Notes: generated by a model from the sequence alone, not told the origin. A stretch of DNA of 15,073 bases from Thermoflexales bacterium (GCA_016931085.1 JAFGFO010000437.1:1-15073), one strand, 5' to 3'. Shown: positions 12,201 to 15,073, counted from the first letter of the stretch. Translations and numbers: made by a program.

Positions 12201-15073
12201 CCAGGCCTGTTGCCCGCTGTCGTAGGCAAACGGCGCCCAGCTCAAGCTGGCCAGCACATTCTCGCCCACCAGCTCGGGCGCCATGTTCACTTTCAACTCT
12301 TGAATGACCAGCATGCCCTTGTTGGGCGACGCCGAGTACTGGACGATCTGGCTGTTGTCGCCCAGGCCGGCCAGGCGGAAGCGCTCCTCGCGCGCAAAGA
12401 GCAGGCTGGGGTTGGCAACCCTGGGCGTAGAGCCGTCCATAAAAGCGGTGTTGAGAATATTGGGCGTGACTGTCATCGGCAGCGTGGGCAAGTAGCCCTG
12501 GTGCGGGAAAGAGTTGACCACGACTTCCAAGGCGTTGGCCGGGATGCCCCAACGCTCTGTCTCGCCGGCCGTGCTTCCGGCGTGAAAGCGCGTCCAGATG
12601 TCGTCCAGCGTCAAATCGCGCGCGTCGCCGTAGCCGTCGCCGTCCGTGTCGCGCCCGCGCCCCGCGACAAAGGTCTCGTCCAGGTCGTTGGCCAGTGCCC
12701 ACAAATAGGCTTCGTAATAGCTGCTCGCGTTGTAGCCGTGGCTGATGGCATAGTCGGGCTGTTCGTAAATGACGGCGGTCTTGAGCCCGCGGTCCTCGCG
12801 CACTTCGAAGCCGGTCAGGTACCAATCGTCGTAATAGGACTGGGCGATGGTCGTCGTCTCGTCCCAGTGGTTGGGATCGTCGCACCAGTCTACGATGATC
12901 CAGCGGCCCGTCCTCGCGTCGAACGAGAGCGGGTTATAGTCATCGGGCTGGGGGCGGCACACGTCGCTCTTGAGCTGGATGGCCCACATCAGGCGGGCCG
13001 TCTGGGCCTCCCCGCCGTCGGCTACGCCAGCCTGCCCGCTCGCCTCGACGCTAGGCCAGTAAACCATGCGAGCGGCAAAGGCCACCGGGTTCCCCCCATT
13101 TGGATCCTTGACCAGCGCCAGCGGCACGTAGGCCGCCAGGTCGCCCGCCTCGTTGAAGGTACGGACCGTGATGTTGAACATATCGGTCTGCTCAGTGTCC
13201 AGCCAGGCATCCACGGGCGTGCCGGGCGCGATGGCCGGCGCGCCCGGTTTGACTGGCAGGTTGCCGTAATGTCCTTCCTTGTACGGGATGATGATCTCGA
13301 GCATCGGGATCAGGCGCATGTCGCCGTTGGCGTCATGGCCAGTCGTGCCGAAGGTCGTGTCGTGGACGCGCTGGATCTGGCCTTCGGTGTCGCCCGAAGG
13401 CCAGTCGAGCACATTCAGGCTGTACCACAGGTGCTCGGGGTTGACCGGGCGCACCTGGAAATCGGCAAACACGGGCGTATTGAGCCTGAGGTTGCTCAGC
13501 TCAAAGCTGAACGATTGGCCGATCAGGCCGCTCTTTTGGCCATATTGGTCGAGGCCCCCAACGAACAGCGTGCGGGCGCTGTCGACCTGGTCTGGCACGC
13601 CATCGCCGTCGTCGTCGAAATCAAAGACGTCCGGCGTCCCATCCAAATCGGTGTCAACCTGCCAGTTGGCGCAGCGAGCACTGCCGTCGGCGTTGAGGCT
13701 ACTGCAAGCCAGCTCGCCATCCTCGGTGAGGGGCACCTCCAGGCGGTCAATGATCTTGTCGCCGTTGCTGTCAATGTCCAGGGGGTTGAGATACCAGTGC
13801 CTGTTTTGATCGTCCACAAAGCCGCGCACCTCGGCCCCGTCGTTGATCCCGTCGCCGTCGCTGTCCTTGCCGTCGGCCAGCGGGTTGGTGCCCAGGTCGA
13901 ACACCTCGGTGCCGTCCTTTAGCCCGTCGCCGTCCGTGTCGGCCAGGTTCGGATCGGTGCCGATGCAGCCTTCTTCTATGTCGCTCAGGCCGTCAATGTC
14001 CGAGTCGGTGCCGTCGTCCGAGACGATCGCGTCGCACAGGCTTGAAGACGCGGAAGCGGAGGAAGATGAGGCTAAGGCCAAGGTTGACGTGGATTGCAGA
14101 TTTGCAGATTTGCTGACTTGATTCGCCAGCGGGTCTGCCAGCGGATTCCAGTCCTTGGCATTCAGCTCGTCTTGCGCCTCTTGCTGTGCCTTGGCGTTTT
14201 CGCGCTCAAGCTCGGACTTGGCCTGGGCCTGAGCCTGGCGGTCCGAGAAAGCCAGCACCTGCTGGCTCTGCAGCAGGGGCGAGAAGAGCATCGAGGCGAT
14301 CACGGCCAGCGTCACGCCAGCGTAGACCAGGCGCGAAGGGAGCGATATGAGCAAGATCACCAGGCTTGCCACAGCGGCCAGTACCAGCACAGAGAACAGA
14401 ACACCCGAAACGCGTTCGTCGCCAAGAACAAGGGTGACGGCCTCGTAGGGGTTGGAAGCCCGAGACACGAGGTCTGAAACCTGAGACTTGGAACCTGAAA
14501 CCTGAGACCACTGGCTAAAGTCGGTCGTGATGGCTATCTCGATGCGTTCCTTGCCGTAGGGCGGGAACTCGGCGCGGATGACCTGGCGTAGGGGGAGTCC
14601 CCGGCTGTCGATCCAGATCTCGCCCTGGCCCGTCATTCCGGCGTACACGCGGGCCGTGTCGAGCTTGATCCCCGGCGGCAGCTCGCCTTTCTTGATCAGC
14701 TCGGCTTCGAGTTGGTCGCGCATGGTGGCGGCAAAGGCTGGGCCGTTGAGCGCAAAGCTGTAGCGAGTAAAGCTCACGCTCGATCCGCCTGACGGGTCGA
14801 GTGGGCGCGTCTGGGAGCTCTCCTTGACGATGTCCTGGGCGCCGGCCAGGAAGCCCAGCGGGTCGTGGCCCGGGGCAAAGGTCTGGCTCAGGTCGTCCAT
14901 GTCCTGCCAGTCGGCCTGGCCCACTCGGCCTTGAGTCTTGCCGCCGGCCACGCGGATCTCGACGGCCCCGTCGCGCGAGCCGGCCCGCCCGTCGCCGGAC
15001 CACAGCACCATGTGAAGCGTGTCGGCGCGCCGGTCGGTTTGGCCTTCGATGTACATGCGCTCGGTGGTGCTGC
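258..15073 (-). CDS. Giant multidomain membrane-anchored surface protein (LamG/TSP3/Ig/P-domain/DUF11), 5' end outside window
   Basis: One frame with no stop runs from the right window edge to a TGA at 260-258. The first Met in view (15056) has no good Shine-Dalgarno and no signal peptide, and the codons before it (S-T-T-E-R) are open, so the gene starts upstream. Residues below count from that Met. Seen in order: LolA/LppX-like domain (to ~181), membrane hairpin (217-262), TSP3 motifs (346-492), unrecognised region (497-1118), hydrophobic block (1119-1329), unrecognised region (1330-1572), TSP3 cluster (1573-1698), five LamG units between 1806 and 3267, Ig/FN3/CBM9-like domains (3268-3980), CARDB-like (~4085-4190), P-domain-like (4405-4545), Big_5 (4693-4788), DUF11 (4794-4916), and tail YLPVVLKGI. 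These families are typical of calcium-dependent adhesion and carbohydrate or protein binding outside the cell. No catalytic site was recognised. A surface adhesin or contact protein is the best inference; the exact role is unknown. The frame is intact, with no sign of decay. Confidence 0.93.
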   Translation of the reverse strand, partial: STTERMYIEGQTDRRADTLHMVLWSGDGRAGSRDGAVEIRVAGGKTQGRVGQADWQDMDDLSQTFAPGHDPLGFLAGAQDIVKESSQTRPLDPSGGSSVSFTRYSFALNGPAFAATMRDQLEAELIKKGELPPGIKLDTARVYAGMTGQGEIWIDSRGLPLRQVIRAEFPPYGKERIEIAITTDFSQWSQVSGSKSQVSDLVSRASNPYEAVTLVLGDERVSGVLFSVLVLAAVASLVILLISLPSRLVYAGVTLAVIASMLFSPLLQSQQVLAFSDRQAQAQAKSELERENAKAQQEAQDELNAKDWNPLADPLANQVSKSANLQSTSTLALASSSSASASSSLCDAIVSDDGTDSDIDGLSDIEEGCIGTDPNLADTDGDGLKDGTEVFDLGTNPLADGKDSDGDGINDGAEVRGFVDDQNRHWYLNPLDIDSNGDKIIDRLEVPLTEDGELACSSLNADGSARCANWQVDTDLDGTPDVFDFDDDGDGVPDQVDSARTLFVGGLDQYGQKSGLIGQSFSFELSNLRLNTPVFADFQVRPVNPEHLWYSLNVLDWPSGDTEGQIQRVHDTTFGTTGHDANGDMRLIPMLEIIIPYKEGHYGNLPVKPGAPAIAPGTPVDAWLDTEQTDMFNITVRTFNEAGDLAAYVPLALVKDPNGGNPVAFAARMVYWPSVEASGQAGVADGGEAQTARLMWAIQLKSDVCRPQPDDYNPLSFDARTGRWIIVDWCDDPNHWDETTTIAQSYYDDWYLTGFEVREDRGLKTAVIYEQPDYAISHGYNASSYYEAYLWALANDLDETFVAGRGRDTDGDGYGDARDLTLDDIWTRFHAGSTAGETERWGIPANALEVVVNSFPHQGYLPTLPMTVTPNILNTAFMDGSTPRVANPSLLFAREERFRLAGLGDNSQIVQYSASPNKGMLVIQELKVNMAPELVGENVLASLSWAPFAYDSGQQAWKSDPVDEYVVKLRARLAPHFAAGGDWNADAVEGAGLVATSFYLGLYTGVNRVVELDGVPLTFEYAKQDVDVSFKSASTGGAVAKFVVNEILEHVATDFGHSWWWNLGRKLLETSMFKKVFGANIANNQLTYLEALGKNNGKGYGGAMASLKNIWKYGLFNGKISPKGVLVGAVIIGAIIGLAVVAYATFKILSKLGVHVPGEEIICTAIMSSIMVGVQGALLVLSLLAFKDLTNVVGSWGSRIANVFKAFSGVAKLAVAVAVVAMVITVAVTMGMFLASVIAGHIMPGSMAFDQLLAAAMASIIVAAIMLAISFIPIFGPIIVAIIGLIDTLIIAVCNIVEAAAQPNPNGLGWGIVKNYVCGGISGLLTTGVQTLIYDLNPLIDMEAPDRMTPTNFDIKLVDPALGFSVGNKLTVKADVITTLYRNSPFEPDKMKREIEELIEHKKFSTLQGLIDDFGPGILYIWQFADPFLNNATFRYKLTASRGNKAEVDIKDMEDEWDKVAKKLSDSRRFKTTQRVGETGNIHFTQAGLNWHPPLYLVESFAFQYQECVDAHYFSFWTFGIPLTACWLRPKEDSLAISLGNKFKFDVFPATLDEFYRLAGKGQASYALAWDERFPTLCDADGDGLRSQACSGSDPDDADADTDGDGLPDYYELQHALPVLANDADSDGLNDYDELRYGTSVRLSDSDGDGLSDKEEVDGWNFVYAFDAYDQPLVTHVTSDPSDPDTDGDGLSDKLEQVYHFNPRVYSLANVLELSSDIDDADGIVAPGQPIVYTATVENKLRDIYALGLLELEFPASQNAHPEPLVYSLAPRQAMTVTQQTVVNPSISASGPVSLTQRAGAEMTDLRGEAGGRVLWLKLDSISPSSVFTDSSLNGNDGTCSGAACPSAGQAGYIGKATRFYSSDNDYISIPRPVADDFSIAFWFKSSQVAGSDDQWWQGMGLVDGEVAGLANDFGVSLGAGRVLFGVGNPDVTIRSENVADGEWHHVAATRDKESGRIRLYVDGLSVASDYYDNSTASLASPPSLRIGSLQTGNNFFDGLIDDVQVYPTTLDANQVMELYNQPVFKLSMDKLECTTYSGGLTYCGTPDEAGEAYIYAICFSSAFGSTCPQSAPGVRKNSLAMPVDPLYVIDAARLSSGDFSQSVWIKPTDSTTTARQGVWGYSPEWDSSDANYRGDPSRYAYPSIFIAGTRGLEVGFGNGGIWQGCVLTDVLTLNQWNHVVATYDYNPATLGGTYNVYVNSQLKGTCGRNGKPTSTSEFELGRATRCAQVENPKVYCIKEPGDSGDHAEFYASFDGGGYAHRWWGLIEGVDTGETFNTGAEPHDYCGSTTLKVEEADDDTGDDTMGTYTFDHDQPSRTFTKDLDEPDGEGELRLYLTHTNPSVPYEGPMDELALYRRTLSADEVLSLYLAAERAFEIDLDETPGRSEFADATANGYTAVCTPPACPDSGLPGRFNQAARFDGVDDSLSLNTPGGIEQFTVAAWVRRMPGGNTTYKPIISYGGYSCGFGLGLNADGSPQAQIKTASAWGAAVDSNPVPDYTWVHLAASYDGYTLRLYRDGAFAGSTVAPGAELACTGSTTIGSKRETVHNDYSYFTGYLDQVVLFGQALSDVQVRALSQEAPVTSLHLDEPLYEPLSTTPTSRFDNAAQSGDTYDATCTACPAAGQKGWMRQAPVFDGAQSLSKTDDNIIAQGGFSVGGWFKLSKALTTTNQVLAGKDSSFSLYVPGSAETVTRTLVYFGVQGLAPSQVLKPSLDYPGLLLNQWTYIFATYSSDSDVATLYVNGHKVGVGNVGPTTYGASELTIGQNMVGQADEVTVYNYPLHPRDLEHIYEYQVHWYDTAVSHDLIVDADDPVISLELAPYITGRDIVVAAIANDPTSPVTAVAYRLDGGDWQRPTQDQSAWAWTLFPGGEGWHTLELTATDSVGHIGWLTKTYAVDITGPEIHLDAALTGAGVVIDNSQPLSLYGTVTDSGCGVDKVFVTLIDGLGQAASSPQLASLSGSTWQVVYTDTTSLNGLYTVQMDATDRLGNLSTNALRRMTAFGARAASTSALNTREAVMAQAPVQLDSSPPLANVYDVTPDGGWALSGTLESGLPVISGTASSLAYPTGQIIAFHMEEPAAAAHFQDTGPGHALGTCTAGACPQAGLAGRFGQAISFDGGDGINLGANRRLGELAGLGSFSLLAWVNPTDTAGTQHLLGFTPVISPNTGFDWRLEDGAPRLQIFGDKTYTTTGNLTTGWTHVAAVMATLAEGGSALTFYVNGVPAQTITSTLTGQANTGDDWLIGQGFKGLLDELVVYDRPLSTDQILALARPAPTGLDRLEVGLFHLKDWGDEDAIQWQPATLNHPGQSFSTWSYTVPAQTEGTHRLYLRATDRLNHSLSLPNVWQGEVDTATPQAVLTHIAPRFPGDLEFYRCQAWDYNLVETGYTCPVSGSTFAYHAEPWFTAVFSYPFPYTVTSPLVGLVQTDPGDELTACDGMGQCTTVTRTTLSLAWPLGVAILTPTTSLVISATNTPLSVAGAAYAQNNLQDLYLSLGSQAIYTQTSWGDLQQSAWSTVYTPTREGAYPLLASLSDQDGTVITSAAPIDGWPGPLSLVYVDFTPPDVSLSTQRINSANFDNGFIRVSGLVSEATQLASLQVRLDDGASSVDDVWQDAVYSGTYPLLSQPWTANLYSTLTAPPEGRSYTLTVRAIDIAGRQAEIVRVVPADAVPPAPPITVTLSYSAGLVITPGMTIVDIVSPELSLTWTSSASPDLDRYTVEWLNDPQQLAPSHVQQSVTLPTTAHQASFTGPQQSKLWARLSSLDAFDNTAVKQFGPVYIDDELTPVYVDMGEGEAAGSPYQGWLQAGCNQLGQDSRPAGRSLPSGPGQPQAFYAAWNREGLRMTWSGADWRSDGNLFIYLDSVEGGQTKAYNPFSQYGDDVYLPTYRVQTTTYRMAADYVVWVQYNASSPFSTSVQLLNYDGSWDIVPTPGIEYAFDAGQSPALTDLYVPFASLGITNPVSQSLGLAAFATEPDSLRLWAAAPSGNKLNSRWITGQYPSTQPLGLSQRYYWPSVGDGVCPRDGERSGGSQVQVSLDTRGLAIGYSLLGHGLPISVSDHLASLIGWDQMQSLSCMATPNAAGCTPQIDTSTPVTVDVRAKLARFNTVTPQPLGQGRPVSLTVRLSNQGKTQAVGVRLLAQSWGHLRMTGITQTAPVTIPAGGQVVQTLEAVVDLGHDAAHDDGWAKIDVAVLDKDSVPLLNGYIYPVDWLYAEYEIDQAGPDYMAIQNPPSVLLKEGPSVLQGSVRDQSPVPTITVDLRRQISGVMTVTSFTCVDTTPADRQWTCPIDTGPIDSAPTVTVGLRVKGADVYGQASTWFRDGQPVSDGLWQDFQVDSEPPVVSLSSATLAALGDGVIGPSETTWDGQITDTIRIEAVEVCDPAPGGDCELIGNLVPADKSLDKTFQYDLTSLRSGAPQCDSQYSRNLYITHTAAIRDLNVGLAFTATSRSTLRVYLQAPSGLQVLLIGPGSSALTQNYNVTLDDAATVPLWQDADDHVAGAPYYQNLRIPSNLLSAFNLLSNANVMGEWRVSWCDTERTRTEQEVRFLSARFSINSVATVLYTEGNWRYSLPVQSLDGVSQTRRLVGIDNVGYRSQPLTLTYKLDTVAPALTVTHALTDVDRLYLSGSVSDGGELRLLRVRMTLPNGGQYATVISNTATGWLYNAVPSPYQAGNYTVWIEAEDWVGNIAYAGPFNLSLPALPNRVEQVNPANGATNVALNQPVVIDFSQAMRPESLNLAISPTLVLTPTWNAEKTRVNLGHPYFLSNTAYHLEVVSAINQGSLLLDNVPYTWTFTTGTTIADEADLGVSLARVGSGDVTAGDLISYTATVTNNGPASITSALLTFNFGPADSVAWAGGPGCTWAAGTEVMTCTVSLSGFTPVSLTMSVRAVGSFDGVLRNTVTVAPPAAIIDPNALNDTAGPVTVAVNKRHYIYLPVVLKGI
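261..296 (-). other. C-terminal tail with YLPVVLKGI motif
   Basis: The protein ends N-K-R-H-Y-I-Y-L-P-V-V-L-K-G-I. I recall a short [IVT]-Y-L-P-[LV]-[VIL]-x-[KR] tail at the ends of many predicted exported proteins in Chloroflexota. It is too short and lacks the charged tail for an LPXTG or PEP-CTERM signal. A sorting or cell-envelope attachment function is an inference, not shown here. Confidence 0.55.
309..677 (-). other. DUF11 domain
   Basis: Residues 4794-4916. A-D-L-G-V-S-L...V-T-A-G-D-L-I-S-Y-T-A-T-V-T-N-N-G-P-A is the DUF11 signature, with a C-T-W...M-T-C-T-V pair that probably forms a disulfide, and the closing V-T-V-A-P-P...D-P-N-A-L-N-D-T-A. Complete domain next to the C-terminus. 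Confidence 0.95.
693..980 (-). other. Big_5 (SbsA-type Ig-like) domain
   Basis: Residues 4693-4788. V-N-P-A-N-G-A-T-N-V-A-L-N-Q-P-V-V-I-D-F-S-Q-A-M is the textbook opening of Big_5, followed by L-S-N-T-A-Y-H-L-E-V and closing Y-T-W-T-F-T-T-G. Complete domain. Confidence 0.92.
987..1241 (-). other. Ig-like domain
   Basis: Residues about 4606-4690: L-Y-L-S-G-S-V-S-D-G-G-E-L-R-L-L-R-V-R, then Y-T-V-W-I-E-A-E-D-W-V-G-N. The same plan as the earlier Ig-like spacers. It is preceded by a strand pair (about 4546-4605) with D-G-V-S-Q-T-R and D-N-V-G-Y-R-S-Q-P that may be another partial unit. Confidence 0.7.
1422..1844 (-). other. P-domain-like (proprotein convertase P/Homo B) sandwich
   Basis: Residues about 4405-4545. 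I-R-D-L-N-V-G-L-A-F-T-A-T-S-R-S-T-L-R-V-Y-L-Q-A-P-S-G follows the P-domain pattern V-x-D-x-N-V...L-x-V-x-L-x-S-P-S-G. It continues with L-T-Q-N-Y-N-V-T-L-D-D-A, L-S-A-F-N-L-L, G-E-W-R-V-S-W-C-D and V-R-F-L-S-A-R-F. No S8 peptidase catalytic motifs are present upstream, so this is a stand-alone P-domain, as seen in other bacterial surface proteins. Confidence 0.75.
2049..2444 (-). other. Ig-like region before the P-domain
   Basis: Residues about 4205-4336 include V-L-L-K-E-G-P-S-V-L-Q-G-S-V-R-D-Q-S-P-V-P, a strand pair with Cys (F-T-C-V-D, W-T-C-P-I-D), V-T-V-G-L-R-V-K-G-A-D-V-Y-G and D-S-E-P-P-V-V-S-L. The G-x-V-x-D opening and D-x-x-P-P joint mark a bacterial Ig-like unit. Confidence 0.6.
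2487..3116 (-). other. Spacer and CARDB-like domain
   Basis: Residues 3981-4080 are unassigned, with three Cys and D-T-R-G-L-A-I-G-Y-S-L-L-G. Residues about 4085-4190 read as a CARDB/DUF11-type sandwich: P-L-G-Q-G-R-P-V-S-L-T-V-R-L-S-N-Q-G-K-T-Q-A, then I-P-A-G-G-Q-V-V-Q-T-L. This is the x-x-G-x-x-V-x-x-x-V-x-x-x-N-x-G and I-x-x-G signature of that family. Confidence 0.6.
3117..3731 (-). other. CBM9/DOMON-like beta sandwich
   Basis: Residues about 3776-3980. The segment A-F-Y-A-A-W-N-R-E-G-L-R-M-T-W (from about 3823), then N-L-F-I-Y-L-D-S-V-E-G-G, A-D-Y-V-V-W-V, I-E-Y-A-F-D, L-Y-V-P-F-A-S-L-G and L-G-L-A-A-F-A-T-E reproduces the order of strands in family 9 carbohydrate-binding modules and DOMON-related domains (W-x-x-x-x-L-x-x-x, D-x-x-x-G-G, V-P-x-x-x-L-G). 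A sugar- or small-ligand-binding role is an inference from fold only. Confidence 0.6.
3732..4055 (-). other. FN3-like domain
   Basis: Residues about 3668-3775. L-S-L-T-W-T-S-S-A-S-P-D-L-D-R-Y-T-V-E-W followed by a strand ending L-W-A-R-L-S-S-L-D-A-F-D-N-T-A is the W...Y-x-V-x-W and A-x-D-x-x-G/D-N pattern of fibronectin type III. No ligand motif is visible. Confidence 0.7.
4056..5255 (-). other. Series of about four Ig-like domains
   Basis: Residues 3268-3667 are beta-rich with recurring Ig-like endings: H-R-L-Y-L-R-A-T-D-R-L-N-H (about 3330), D-P-G-D-E-L-T-A-C-D-G-M-G-Q-C (about 3425), Y-P-L-L-A-S-L-S-D-Q-D-G (about 3525) and Y-T-L-T-V-R-A-I-D-I-A-G-R (about 3640). Linkers such as D-F-T-P-P-D-V-S-L-S are the usual joints. 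The second unit has two Cys pairs. These look like stalk spacers; individual borders are approximate. Confidence 0.65.
5256..5870 (-). other. LamG/concanavalin-type jellyroll 5
   Basis: Residues 3063-3267. It has A-F-H-M-E-E-P-A, C3091-x4-C3096-P, R-F-G-Q-A-I-S-F-D-G-G-D, F-S-L-L-A-W-V-N-P, G-W-T-H-V-A-A-V, L-T-F-Y-V-N-G, W-L-I-G-Q and L-L-D-E-L-V-V-Y-D-R-P-L. It is separated from the other four by two Ig-like domains but carries the same Cys-Pro signature, so it belongs to the same internal family. Confidence 0.92.
6087..6668 (-). other. Two Ig-like domains
   Basis: Residues about 2797-2896 and 2893-2990. The first has V-A-Y-R-L-D-G-G-D-W...W-H-T-L-E-L-T-A-T-D-S-V-G-H; the second has L-S-L-Y-G-T-V-T-D-S-G-C-G-V and Y-T-V-Q-M-D-A-T-D-R-L-G-N. 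The G-x-H/Y-x-L/V-x-x-x-A-T-D-x-x-G-N ending is typical of bacterial Ig-like spacers. An unassigned linker (about 2991-3062), also with D-S-S-P-P and T-P-D-G-G-W, leads into LamG 5. Confidence 0.75.
6693..7334 (-). other. LamG/concanavalin-type jellyroll 4
   Basis: Residues 2575-2788. It has L-H-L-D-E, a shortened Cys pair C2612-x2-C2615-P, A-P-V-F-D-G, F-S-V-G-G-W-F-K, N-Q-W-T-Y-I-F-A-T-Y-S, A-T-L-Y-V-N-G, L-T-I-G-Q and Q-A-D-E-V-T-V-Y-N-Y-P-L. Complete unit; it directly abuts LamG 3. Confidence 0.92.
7335..7964 (-). other. LamG/concanavalin-type jellyroll 3
   Basis: Residues 2365-2574. It has F-E-I-D-L-D-E, C2395-x4-C2400-P, R-F-N-Q-A-A-R-F-D-G-V-D-D, F-T-V-A-A-W-V-R, Y-T-W-V-H-L-A-A-S-Y-D, L-R-L-Y-R-D-G, T-T-I-G and the closing L-D-Q-V-V-L-F-G-Q-A-L. 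This is a standard complete Laminin_G_3 unit. Confidence 0.92.
7968..9005 (-). other. LamG/concanavalin-type jellyroll 2, interrupted by an insert
   Basis: Residues 2018-2363, about 135 longer than its sisters. The core is recognisable: F-S-Q-S-V-W-I-K, N-Q-W-N-H-V-V-A-T-Y-D, Y-N-V-Y-V-N-S, F-E-L-G-R-A, then the closing strand M-D-E-L-A-L-Y-R-R-T-L-S only after about 120 further residues. The Cys pair is more widely spaced (C2054-x8-C2063-P), and extra Cys near the start (C2029, C2039) suggest more disulfides. Confidence 0.88.
8034..8393 (-). other. Nested C2-like insert inside LamG 2
   Basis: Residues 2222-2341 sit between the F-E-L-G strand and the D-E-L-A-L-Y strand of LamG 2. The second half has the form of a C2-type sandwich strand plus calcium loop: TLKVEEADDDTGDDTMG (from about 2285) followed by paired strands ending LRLYLTHTN. 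V-x-E-x-D-x-x-x-x-D-D-x-M/I-G is a common C2-like pattern. The first half has two further Cys pairs (C2222/C2232, C2281 and partners) and an aromatic G-G-G-Y-x-H-R-W-W. Calcium binding is likely from the acidic loop; the family is uncertain. Confidence 0.55.
9006..9641 (-). other. LamG/concanavalin-type jellyroll 1
   Basis: Residues 1806-2017. Signatures seen are: L-x-L-D at the start, D-S-S-L-N-G-N-D-G-T, C1834-x4-C1839-P, F-S-I-A-F-W-F-K, G-E-W-H-H-V-A-A-T-R-D, G-R-I-R-L-Y-V-D-G, L-R-I-G, and D-G-L-I-D-D-V-Q-V-Y-P-T-T-L at the end. This is a complete LamG_3 (Laminin_G_3) unit; such domains bind glycans or proteins, often with one Ca2+. Confidence 0.92.
9648..9959 (-). other. CARDB/DUF11-like beta sandwich
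   Basis: Residues about 1700-1803 include DADGIVAPGQPIVYTATVEN, the standard opening of a DUF11/CARDB-type domain (P-G-Q/D-x-x-x-Y-T-A-x-V-x-N), followed by further strands and a T-V-T-Q-Q-T-V-V-N segment. These Ig-like domains act as spacers in bacterial surface proteins. Confidence 0.6.
9963..10340 (-). other. Thrombospondin type 3-like calcium repeats, cluster 2, with DGW insert
   Basis: Residues 1573-1698 carry DADGDG (1574), DTDGDGLPDYYE (1596), DADSDGLNDYDE (1618), DSDGDGLSDKEE (1640) and DTDGDGLSDKLE (1680). Between the last two, V-D-G-W at 1652-1655 begins a roughly 20-residue excursion that ends in T-S-D-P at 1673-1676. This D-G-W/Y...S-D-P insertion between paired loops also occurs in the calcium-binding region of binary-toxin B components such as anthrax protective antigen. 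Here it most likely reflects a shared TSP3 variant. Confidence 0.9.
10341..11069 (-). other. Unrecognised mixed domain after the hydrophobic block
   Basis: Residues 1330-1572 start with beta-like segments (NFDIKLVDPALGFSVG and following strands). They continue with a charged helix (DKMKREIEELIEHKK, about 1380-1395) and a second (DIKDMEDEWDKVAKKL), then an aromatic Cys-containing part (about 1480-1520) and a helix before the second calcium cluster. I cannot assign a family. Its position ties the hydrophobic block to the calcium stalk. Confidence 0.55.
11070..11702 (-). other. Polytopic hydrophobic block, five to six predicted membrane helices
   Basis: Strongly hydrophobic, Ala/Ile/Val/Gly-rich helices lie at residues 1119-1143, 1157-1181, 1208-1234, 1246-1268 and 1270-1293. 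The last two are separated only by a Pro-containing turn (FIPIFGP). A sixth, weaker segment lies at about 1309-1329. Short connecting loops carry Lys and Arg (K-I-L-S-K, K-D-L, S-R-I, K-A-F). With six crossings the long C-terminal beta array stays on the same side as the N-terminal ectodomain; with five it would not. The block could be a real membrane domain or hydrophobic hairpins that insert elsewhere. The family is not recognised. Confidence 0.8.
11703..13568 (-). other. Unrecognised ectodomain of about 620 residues with one embedded DxDxDG loop
   Basis: Residues 497-1118 match no family I can name. The composition is that of folded extracellular protein: beta-rich, many Trp and Tyr, and few Cys. 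There is one isolated calcium-type loop, DTDGDGYGDARD (from 803). An aromatic, acidic stretch (W-C-D-D-P-N-H-W-D-E, Y-Y-D-D-W-Y) lies at about 720-745. The last 90 residues become basic and helical (W-W-W-N-L-G-R-K-L-L, K-K-V-F-G, G-K-N-N-G-K-G-Y-G-G) and lead directly into the hydrophobic block. Confidence 0.6.
13581..14021 (-). other. Thrombospondin type 3-like calcium repeats, cluster 1
   Basis: Residues 346-492 contain repeated acidic loops: DSDIDGLSDIEE (351-362), DTDGDGLKDGTE (373-384), DSDGDGINDGAE (398-409), a looser DIDSNGDKIIDRLE, DTDLDGTPD and DDDGDGVPDQ. The D-x-D-x-D-G-hydrophobic-x-D-x-x-E signature and N-P/D-P turns are those of bacterial TSP3 repeats, which bind several Ca2+ ions and form a rigid extracellular stalk. 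An insert (about 411-467) with two Cys separates the third and later repeats. Confidence 0.9.
14040..14249 (-). other. Charged Gln/Glu/Ala-rich helix and Ser-rich linker
   Basis: Residues 270-300 (QAQAQAKSELERENAKAQQE and so on) are highly charged and alanine/glutamine-rich, and probably form a helix or coiled coil rising from the membrane hairpin. Residues about 321-339 are a Ser/Ala/Thr-rich, low-complexity linker that precedes the first calcium-binding cluster. Confidence 0.65.
14093..14116. repeat. Three tandem copies of an 8-nt word (TTGCAGAT-like)
   Basis: The plus strand shows TTGCAGAT, TTGCAGAT and TTGCTGAC in tandem. Because 8 is not a multiple of 3, each copy is read in a different frame. 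It encodes part of QVSKSANLQS (residues about 313-322), just before the Ser-rich linker and the first TSP3 cluster. It is short, so replication slippage in an unconstrained linker is the simplest explanation. Confidence 0.6.
14271..14408 (-). other. Two-helix transmembrane hairpin
   Basis: Residues 217-239 (GVLFSVLVLAAVASLVILL core) and 243-262 (LVYAGVTLAVIASMLFSPLL) are two strongly hydrophobic helices separated only by P-S-R. Such a tight turn implies a hairpin with the basic turn on the cytoplasmic side, leaving the preceding LolA-like domain and everything following outside the membrane. This anchors the giant protein near its N-terminus. Confidence 0.85.
14474..14508. repeat. Direct repeat of CTGAAACCTGAGAC, 21-nt period, in a linker of the giant gene
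   Basis: The 14-nt word CTGAAACCTGAGAC (plus strand) occurs exactly at 14474-14487 and 14495-14508. The period is 21 nt, so it is in frame and encodes a 7-residue pseudo-repeat (SQVSGSK / SQVSDLV, residues about 184-198). It lies in the spacer between the LolA-like domain and the first membrane helix. Related words occur in the intergenic region at about 160-175 in the opposite orientation. Confidence 0.8.
14514..15073 (-). other. Domain: LolA/LppX-like beta fold, incomplete at N-terminus
   Basis: Residues 1-181 alternate beta-strand-like segments with one amphipathic helix (about 106-123). The final part, GQGEIWIDSRGLPLRQVI followed by a strand ending in ITTDFSQW, matches the pattern of LolA/LppX/LprG-type lipoprotein domains, in which a G-x-x-W-I-D strand precedes a G-L-P-x-R turn. 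These domains bind lipids or other hydrophobic ligands outside the cytoplasmic membrane. The front of the domain and any signal peptide or lipobox are outside the window. Fold assignment is by pattern only. Confidence 0.5.

Noticed and set aside
12144..13922. Long open frame on the plus strand (592 codons)
   Set aside because: It is antisense to the TSP3 and ectodomain coding sequence, with a composition typical of shadow frames (Arg/Val/Ala/Gly rich) and no recognisable domain.
13581..14021. Dockerin or EF-hand domain
   Set aside because: The DxDxDG loops are more numerous, carry the D-x-x-E plus N-P/D-P turns of TSP3 repeats, and lack the paired 22-residue dockerin helices.
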